Source: Ignavibacteriota bacterium
GTDB lineage: Bacteria > Bacteroidota > Ignavibacteria > Palsa-1295
Assembly (NCBI GenBank): GCA_025357895.1
Contig: JANYLL010000147.1
Coordinates: 1-10,899, forward strand
Direction: 5' to 3'
Length of the DNA: 10,899 nucleotides
The notes under the pieces are model-generated. The model was not told the origin of the DNA and made no database searches. It saw only the letters and a program-made list of their open reading frames with translations. Positions 6,129-10,899 of this stretch are shown in pieces. Position 1 is the first letter of the stretch, and every line of letters begins with the position of its first letter. The translations under genes and the position numbers were made by a program.

Positions 6129-6908
6129 TTAAAAAATGATTGTCCAAAGTACGTAATCAAGTATAAGAACCATCGAAGCAGAAAGTACGAAGGCACGTAC
6201 ACTTGACTTGCCGACACCTTCAGCGCCGCTTGTTGTTCGCAGCCCGACGTGGACTCCGATAAGTGCCGTAACGCCTCCGAAAAAGAATGTTTTAAACAAT
6301 CCGCCGAAAACGTCTTTCAGATGAAAAAAGCGCTTAACGCTATCGAAAAAAACTTTCTCACTTATTCCGAGAAAAAAATTTGCAACCACAAACGCCCCTA
6401 TTAATGCTATAACATTTGCAAAGATCGTCAATATGGGTAGCATTAATGTGCCTGCAACGACACGCGGTGTTGAGAGATAACGAACAGGGCTTATCCCAAG
6501 GCTTTCCAAAGCATCGATCTGTTCGGTTACCTTCATAGTCCCAAGTTCGGCCGCAATGGAGGCTCCTACGCGTCCGGCGATGACGATGGCGGTTAGAACC
6601 GGACCTAACTCCATGAAGATCGCTCTGCTCACAGCCGAGCCGAGTAGACTTAACGATATCAAACCTTTGAATTGACTGGCTGCCTGCCAGGCACTGACCA
6701 TTCCGGTAAAAAAACCGATGATGACAACAAGCGGAAGAGAATTCGATCCGATATGCGCCATTTGATTAAATAGCAATATCCTGTCGCGCCCTAACCGCGG
6801 TACGAAGGAGAAAGTCCTTTCAAGCAAACGGGATATTTCGCCGAACTCGCTTAAGAAGTTGACGATCTTTCTACCGAGAAATCGAACAGGGTTTCTATTC
6901 TTTACCAT
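6129..6908 (-). CDS. mlaE: MCE-type phospholipid ABC transporter permease, MlaE/YrbE-like
   Basis: Inner-membrane permease, 259 residues, the usual length for MlaE. An amphipathic N-terminal part (1-50) precedes about five hydrophobic segments, near 57-75, 98-120, 150-178, 203-222 and 238-258. The family hallmark is clear: MELGPVLTAIVIAGRVGAS followed by AAELGTMKVTEQIDALESLG, where EQIDAL (129-134) is the conserved EEIDAL-like coupling motif that meets the ATPase. The ATG (6908-6906) lacks a Shine-Dalgarno sequence, and a -7-like box sits 14 bases upstream on the same strand. It leads a two-gene operon with mlaF. Its partner MCE protein is not in the window, so the complex must be completed by a gene elsewhere. 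Confidence 0.93.
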   Translation of the reverse strand: MVKNRNPVRFLGRKIVNFLSEFGEISRLLERTFSFVPRLGRDRILLFNQMAHIGSNSLPLVVIIGFFTGMVSAWQAASQFKGLISLSLLGSAVSRAIFMELGPVLTAIVIAGRVGASIAAELGTMKVTEQIDALESLGISPVRYLSTPRVVAGTLMLPILTIFANVIALIGAFVVANFFLGISEKVFFDSVKRFFHLKDVFGGLFKTFFFGGVTALIGVHVGLRTTSGAEGVGKSSVRAFVLSASMVLILDYVLWTIIF

Positions 6909-6921
6909 GAATAATATATAA

Positions 6922-6929
6922 CAAAAATA
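6922..6929 (-). promoter_or_regulatory. Bacteroidota-type -7 box (TATTTTTG) for mlaE-mlaF
   Basis: On the minus strand these bases read TATTTTTG, a full TAnnTTTG match, ending 13 bases before the mlaE ATG, which implies a very short leader. No clear -33 element is seen; the dyad at 6932-6960 occupies that region. Confidence 0.45.
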
Positions 6930-6931
6930 CG

Positions 6932-6960
6932 ACCGTTTTCTTTGTCATTTTAGAAACGGT
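6932..6960. promoter_or_regulatory. Dyad ACCGTTT-N15-AAACGGT upstream of mlaE, possible operator
   Basis: Two perfect 7-bp half-sites (6932-6938 and 6954-6960) face each other across 15 bases, directly upstream of the mlaE -7 box and over its -33 region. Half-site centres are 22 bp apart, about two helical turns, which suits a dimeric regulator. In a short A/T-rich region this could also be chance. Confidence 0.25.
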
Positions 6961-7054
6961 TCTAAAGGCGATTATTGGGGATTGGGGATAGTGACAACTG
7001 CTAAATAGTAACAACAACAAATGAATATATATCCCTCGGTTAAACGTTATCTGC

Positions 7055-7084
7055 CTTGCCAACCCCTTAATTTTCGTATTTTTG
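7055..7084 (+). promoter_or_regulatory. Bacteroidota-type promoter for gcvT (-33 CTTG, -7 TATTTTTG)
   Basis: TATTTTTG at 7077-7084 fits TAnnTTTG. CTTG at 7055-7058, 18 bases before it, is a near match to the -33 TTTG element at close to the usual spacing. A start near 7091 would leave a leader of about 25 bases before the GTG of gcvT. This is the best-formed promoter in the window and could drive gcvT, livG and livF together. Confidence 0.5.
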
Positions 7085-7115
7085 TGGATTAACAATTATA
7101 ATTTGTAACCATTAC

Positions 7116-8231
7116 GTGAAGCGTACACCATTTTTCAATAAGCATGTTGCCCTCGGTGCGAAGATCGTTGAGTTCGGCGGATATGAAATGCCCGTTCAAT
7201 ATCCGAGCGGCATCATCGCCGAGCATAAATCTGTCCGCGAAGGCGGAGTCGGCGTTTTCGATGTTTCGCACATGGGAGAGTTCGATGTTGTCGGCCCCCA
7301 AGCTCTCGATTTCCTGCAGTATATTTCTGTTAATGACGTTTCAGTTCTCTCACCCGGTAAAGCACAATATAGCGCAATGCCTCTCCCCAACGGCGGTATC
7401 ATTGATGATCTGCTGATCTATATGCTTTCCGATAATCATTATATGGCAGTTGTCAATGCCGGAACGATGCCGAAAGATTGGGCACACTTTTCCGAACAGG
7501 CAAAAAAATATGATGTCACACTTCGCAATGATTCAGATGAAACATCTCTACTTGCAATTCAGGGAGCCAAGTCTCTTGAGACAATGCAGAAATTGACTGA
7601 TGTAACGCTTGCCGATATTCCGTACTATCACTTTGTGCAAGGCAAAATTGCCGGAGTAGATATGGTCATCTCACGCACCGGGTATACGGGCGAGGCAGGA
7701 ATAGAGATTTATTCCACAAGTGATCCGGAAATAGCATCGAAAGTTTGGGATTCCATTTTCGACGCCGGAAAAGAATTCGGCATTGTGCCGATTGGCTTGG
7801 GAGCGCGTGATACTCTTCGTTTGGAGATGGGATATTGTCTCTATGGAAATGACATTGATGAATCTACCAATCCCCTTGAAGCAGGACTCGGCTGGATCAC
7901 AAAATTAAATAAAGCGACGCCATGTATTGCTATCGATGCTCTTAAAAAAGAGAAAGAACAGGGAATTACTCGTAAGCTATCCGGTTTTATTATTGAGGAA
8001 AGAGGTGCGATCGCAAGGCATGGGCATTCAGTCATTGATGCTGATGGAAATAAGATCGGAGAAGTTACGAGCGGGAATATTTCACCGATGACAGGAAAAG
8101 CTATCGGACTTTGTTATGTGCCGGTTGCTCTTTCAAAAGAAGGTACAGATATAGTCATTGAAACCCGTCCGGGCAAACGAGTGAATGCAAGGATCGTTAA
8201 ACCCCCTTTTGTTCAACCCCATACAAAATAA
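7116..8231 (+). CDS. gcvT: Glycine cleavage system T protein (aminomethyltransferase)
   Basis: Takes the aminomethyl group from lipoyl-H protein and, with tetrahydrofolate, releases ammonia and yields 5,10-methylene-tetrahydrofolate; cytoplasmic. The 371 residues match the family in length and end to end: the N-terminus KRTPFFNKHVALGAKIVEF, FDVSHMGEF near 48-56, the folate-site GGIIDDLL near 93-100 with its catalytic Asp (probably Asp97), SRTGYTGEAGIEIY in the middle, GLGARDTLRLEMGYCLYG, and the C-terminal domain with EVTSGNISPMTGKAIGL. The GTG at 7116 is the start because the family N-terminus begins right there and no ATG precedes it. The other glycine cleavage genes (gcvH, gcvP) are not in the window. 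The stop TAA is followed immediately by the ATG of livG, so the three genes probably form one operon, though their pathways differ. Confidence 0.95.
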   Translation: MKRTPFFNKHVALGAKIVEFGGYEMPVQYPSGIIAEHKSVREGGVGVFDVSHMGEFDVVGPQALDFLQYISVNDVSVLSPGKAQYSAMPLPNGGIIDDLLIYMLSDNHYMAVVNAGTMPKDWAHFSEQAKKYDVTLRNDSDETSLLAIQGAKSLETMQKLTDVTLADIPYYHFVQGKIAGVDMVISRTGYTGEAGIEIYSTSDPEIASKVWDSIFDAGKEFGIVPIGLGARDTLRLEMGYCLYGNDIDESTNPLEAGLGWITKLNKATPCIAIDALKKEKEQGITRKLSGFIIEERGAIARHGHSVIDADGNKIGEVTSGNISPMTGKAIGLCYVPVALSKEGTDIVIETRPGKRVNARIVKPPFVQPHTK

Positions 8232-8999
8232 ATGTCATTAGGACTGGAACTTCAGGATGTAACAATGCGCTTCGGCGGGCTGACTGCAGTTGGTGATCTG
8301 CGCGCCGTGATTGAGCCGCACGATCTGATAGGTCTTATTGGTCCGAACGGTGCAGGGAAGACGACGGTCTTTAACGTCATCACCGGAGTGTATTCGCCGA
8401 CAGTAGGTGATATAAAATTTCAAGGCAAGAGCATCCGCGGCATGAAGCCTAATGAAATTACTCGATGCGGAATTTCTCGTACATTCCAGAACATTCGCCT
8501 CTTTCGCGGAATGACCGTTTTCGATAATATCCGAGTATCATTTGCTCCGCGTTCGAAGAATCGGCTCATCGGTTCGCTTGCAAGACTGGGAGGATTTTAT
8601 AAGGAAGAGAAACAGATCGGTATAAAGATCGACGAACTTCTCGAATTCTTTAAGCTTCGCGAAATGCGCGATGAACTTGCTACCAGTCTGCCGTACGGAG
8701 ATCAGCGTCGGCTTGAGATCATAAGAGCACTTGCAACGCAGCCAAAGCTCCTATTGCTCGATGAACCTGCTGCAGGAATGAATCCGACAGAGAAGCAAAA
8801 TCTTATGAAACTCATCAAGCAAATTCGAGATGAGTTTAATATTGCCATTCTCCTAATCGAGCATGATATGAGTTTAGTAATGGGAGTCTGTGAAAGAATT
8901 CTCGTACTTGATTATGGCGTCAAGATCGCCGAAGGCACACCGCAGGAAATACGGAGCGATCCAAAAGTGATCGAAGCGTATCTGGGAGTAGAGGAATAA
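8232..8999 (+). CDS. livG: Branched-chain amino acid-type ABC transporter ATPase, LivG-like
   Basis: One of the two ATPases of a HAAT-family importer (branched-chain amino acids, or relatives such as urea or amides), acting on the cytoplasmic face of the permease pair LivH/LivM. The 255 residues show Walker A GPNGAGKT at 37-44, Q-loop Gln86 in SRTFQNIRLF, the LivG-type degenerate signature LPYGDQRRLEIIRAL from 153, Walker B LLLLDE at 173-178 followed by PAAGMNP, and the H-loop His211 in IEHDM. The FQNIRLFRGMTVFDNI block and PAAGMNPTE are LivG hallmarks that separate it from LivF. Its ATG directly abuts the gcvT stop, suggesting translational coupling. No permease or periplasmic binding-protein gene lies in the window, so the substrate cannot be assigned. 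Confidence 0.9.
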   Translation: MSLGLELQDVTMRFGGLTAVGDLRAVIEPHDLIGLIGPNGAGKTTVFNVITGVYSPTVGDIKFQGKSIRGMKPNEITRCGISRTFQNIRLFRGMTVFDNIRVSFAPRSKNRLIGSLARLGGFYKEEKQIGIKIDELLEFFKLREMRDELATSLPYGDQRRLEIIRALATQPKLLLLDEPAAGMNPTEKQNLMKLIKQIRDEFNIAILLIEHDMSLVMGVCERILVLDYGVKIAEGTPQEIRSDPKVIEAYLGVEE

Positions 9000-9011
9000 C
9001 CTTGATTCTTG

Positions 9012-9070
9012 TTTCGTGGTTCGTGTTTCGCGAGCACCACGAATCACGGGTCACGAACCACGAACCACGA
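9012..9070. repeat. Inverted heptamer array (CACGAAC-type) ending on the livF start codon
   Basis: The right half reads as heptamers CACGAAT, CACGGGT, CACGAAC, CACGAAC and a partial CACGA (9038-9070), the last A being the A of the livF ATG. The left half holds three heptamers of the opposite orientation, TTTCGTG, GTTCGTG and TTTCGCG (9012-9032). The arms 9013-9025 and 9052-9064 are perfectly complementary over 13 bp, with other registers possible because the right arm is periodic. It fills most of the 70-bp gap between livG and livF. It resembles short tandem heptanucleotide repeats known from other bacteria (STRR sequences of cyanobacteria are an analogy only). As RNA it could fold over the livF initiation region. 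Confidence 0.85.
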
Positions 9071-9780
9071 TGTTAGAAATTCAAGACTTACACGTTTCTT
9101 ACGGACAGATAAAGGCGATCAAAGGGATCTCGCTTTCAGTGCCGGATAAATGTATCGTCACGCTTATCGGTGCCAATGGCGCAGGCAAGACGACATTGTT
9201 GCGTACGATAAGTGGTCTTATAAAATCGAAATCCGGCAGTATCAAAATTTCCGGTGAAGAATTAACTTCCTGTCCGCCTCATGAAATCGTTAAGCGCGGC
9301 ATTGCACAATCTCCGGAAGGACGCATGATCTTTGCAAATCTTTCGGTCAATGAAAATCTCAAGATGGGAGCTTATTTGCGAAAGGATACCGAAGGCATTG
9401 CAAAAGATCTCGATTATGTCTTTAATATTTTTCCCCGTTTGAAAGAACGCATTTCCCAAGCAGGTGGCACATTAAGTGGAGGCGAACAGCAAATGCTTGC
9501 TATCGGAAGATCACTGATGTCCAAGCCGCGATTGCTTCTACTTGATGAACCCTCTCTCGGAATCGCGCCGATCCTTGTCCGCACAATTTTCGAAAAGATT
9601 GTCGAGATCAATAAGAATCTCGGTGTTACCGTCCTCCTTGTCGAGCAAAATGCCCGAATGGCTCTCGCCATTGCCCATCGCGGCTACGTCATAGAAACCG
9701 GCAAGATCGTCCTTGAAGGCGAAGCAAAAGATCTTGCAGAAAATGATGAAGTAAAGAAGGCATATTTGGGAAGCGGGTAA
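9070..9780 (+). CDS. livF: Branched-chain amino acid-type ABC transporter ATPase, LivF-like
   Basis: Second ATPase of the same importer as livG. From the ATG at 9070 the product is 236 residues, the usual LivF length, starting MLEIQDLHVSYG as family members do; the longer frame from the GTG at 9016 would only translate the heptamer repeats and is rejected. Visible parts are Walker A GANGAGKT at 34-41, SPEGRMIFANLSV from 81 (the LivF form of the VPEGR block), signature LSGGEQQ at 135-141, Walker B LLLLDE at 155-160 followed by PSLGIAP, and VEQNA at 191-195, where Gln193 takes the place of the usual H-loop His, as is normal for LivF. It lies 70 bp after livG with no terminator other than the repeat hairpin between them. 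Substrate is unassigned because permeases and binding protein are absent. Confidence 0.92.
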   Translation: MLEIQDLHVSYGQIKAIKGISLSVPDKCIVTLIGANGAGKTTLLRTISGLIKSKSGSIKISGEELTSCPPHEIVKRGIAQSPEGRMIFANLSVNENLKMGAYLRKDTEGIAKDLDYVFNIFPRLKERISQAGGTLSGGEQQMLAIGRSLMSKPRLLLLDEPSLGIAPILVRTIFEKIVEINKNLGVTVLLVEQNARMALAIAHRGYVIETGKIVLEGEAKDLAENDEVKKAYLGSG

Positions 9781-9921
9781 GGCAAGGATGAGGGATGAAA
9801 ATCATTACTGTAGATAGTAATTGCAAAGTAAGTCGAGCAAACAGATTGTTGATAAGAATTTCAAATAATTTCCTCTTTTATTGTGTTATCATCTTAAGAG
9901 AATATTTCCTATCTACGATTA

Positions 9922-10899
9922 ATGCCGCAATCCGATTTTATTCATTTACATAATCACACATACTTTTCGCTCTTAGATGGAGCGCAGAGTATTAAAGATC
10001 TTGTTAATGGAGCCAAGAAGCATGATATGTCTGCTGTGGCGCTGACCGATCATGGCGTGATGTTCGGCGCGTATGATTTTTATAAAACGGCAAAGGCAGC
10101 AGGAATCAAGCCGATCATCGGATGTGAAATTTATATTGTATCCGAAGGTTCGCGCTATGACCGTGAAGCGATCAACGATCCAAGCGGGAAGAGAAAAGTT
10201 TATCATCATCTTATCCTGCTTGCTAAAGATGAGACGGGTTACCGGAATCTGATGAAACTTGTCAGCAAAGGTCATACGGAAGGTTTTTATTATAAACCGC
10301 GAATCGATCTTGAACTTCTGCGCGAGCATCGTGATGGTCTTATTGCAATGTCTGCCTGTGCCGGAGGAGTGATCTCGCCCTATTTAATTGCAGGTGATTT
10401 TGAGAAGGCAAAAACCGTTGCCGGACTTTACAAAGATATTTTCGATACGGATTTTTATGTTGAAATTCAAAACCATCACCTTCCTATAGAGCAGAAAGTC
10501 CTTGCAAGCGCTCCGAAACTAGCGAAGGAAATGGGTTTGAAATTGATCTGCACTAATGATGTACATTATGCGCTGCCTGAACATGCCACAGCACATAATG
10601 TGCTGATGTATATTAAAGATGCAGATAAAGATTCACCTCCTGATGTATTGAAATTAAAATACGGTACTCCGGAATATTATTTCCGCTCGCCGAAAGAAAT
10701 GAAAGCGCTCTTCGGTGAATATGAAGATGCAATAGAAAATACGTTAGAGATCGCCGAGCGATGCAATGTTACGATCAGCAAAGAATTAAAACTTCCGAGC
10801 TTTCCGATTCCCGAAGGATCAGGTGTTAAGACGCTTGATGAATATCTTGAAAAAGTTACGTGGGAGGGAATTGATAAACGCTATAGATTAGTAAATTCC
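9922..10899 (+). CDS. dnaE: DNA polymerase III alpha subunit, 3' partial
   Basis: Catalytic subunit of the replicative polymerase; only the first 326 residues, covering the PHP domain and the entry to the palm, lie in the window, and the frame is still open at the right edge. The ATG at 9922 fits the family N-terminus: FIHLHNHTYFSLLDGAQSI. Further hallmarks are ALTDHGVMFGAYDFY (from residue 40), IIGCEIYI (65-72), HHLILLAKDETGYRNLMKL (from 95), EGFYYKPRID, MSACAGGVIS (143-152) and CTNDVHY (210-216). The PHP metal ligands all appear present (His10, His12, Asp19, His44, Glu69, His96, Cys146, Asp213, His215), unlike the degenerate PHP of E. coli. It is preceded by 141 bp of A/T-rich DNA after livF with no clear promoter or terminator. 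Confidence 0.95.
   Translation, partial: MPQSDFIHLHNHTYFSLLDGAQSIKDLVNGAKKHDMSAVALTDHGVMFGAYDFYKTAKAAGIKPIIGCEIYIVSEGSRYDREAINDPSGKRKVYHHLILLAKDETGYRNLMKLVSKGHTEGFYYKPRIDLELLREHRDGLIAMSACAGGVISPYLIAGDFEKAKTVAGLYKDIFDTDFYVEIQNHHLPIEQKVLASAPKLAKEMGLKLICTNDVHYALPEHATAHNVLMYIKDADKDSPPDVLKLKYGTPEYYFRSPKEMKALFGEYEDAIENTLEIAERCNVTISKELKLPSFPIPEGSGVKTLDEYLEKVTWEGIDKRYRLVNS

Noticed and set aside
6895..7301. Minus-strand frames between mlaE and gcvT and inside gcvT
   Set aside because: Low-complexity shadows overlapping the mlaE start and the well-supported gcvT; no family resemblance.
9016..9069. Longer livF frame from GTG 9016
   Set aside because: The extra 18 residues only translate the heptamer repeat array; LivF proteins begin at the MLEIQDLHV equivalent.
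9804..9821. Hairpin ATTACT/AGTAAT after livF as a terminator
   Set aside because: Only 6 A/T-rich pairs and no T-run follows.

Overview
The window reads as chromosomal DNA from a member of the Bacteroidota/Chlorobi (FCB) group. Three things in the sequence point there: a C-terminal type A sorting domain of the type IX secretion system (T9SS) on the protein at 3720-5384, several TAnnTTTG boxes (the Bacteroidota -7 promoter element) upstream of genes, and a general lack of Shine-Dalgarno sequences, with frequent GTG starts. A more precise placement (Ignavibacteria or Kapabacteria-like) is only a guess from the gene mix. No RNA gene, CRISPR array, transposase or phage gene was found, and no stretch over 300 bases lacks a gene.

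Left part (1-2450): two tandem, diverged paralogues of an unrecognised outer-membrane beta-barrel-like protein. The first is cut by the left edge. The second has its own signal peptide and a good ribosome binding site, and is followed by a strong rho-independent terminator.

Middle-left (2460-5384): an accessory-looking stretch with a small stand-alone LuxR-type DNA-binding protein carrying a C9 tract just after its start, a cysteine-rich secreted protein with no convincing start codon, a 17-bp hairpin, and a secreted seven-repeat (propeller-like) protein with a T9SS sorting domain. This is the least ordinary region, but nothing in it proves a joint function.

Middle (5388-6908, minus strand): mlaE-mlaF, the permease and ATPase of an MCE-type phospholipid transporter, with no MCE (mlaD) gene beside them. 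mlaF converges on the T9SS gene with only 3 bp between the stops. A 207-bp divergent intergenic region with a -7-like box in each direction and a small dyad separates mlaE from gcvT.

Right part (7116-10899): gcvT (glycine cleavage aminomethyltransferase), then livG directly abutting it, then livF. The last two are the ATPases of a branched-chain amino acid type ABC importer; no permease or binding protein gene is nearby. The 70-bp livG-livF gap is almost filled by an inverted array of heptamers related to CACGAAC that runs into the livF start codon. The window ends inside dnaE (DNA polymerase III alpha), whose PHP domain keeps a complete-looking set of metal ligands.

I see no clearly new multi-gene system. 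The best leads are the heptamer array at the livF start, the C9 tract in the regulator, the missing start of the cysteine-rich gene, and the unexplained paralogous barrel pair.
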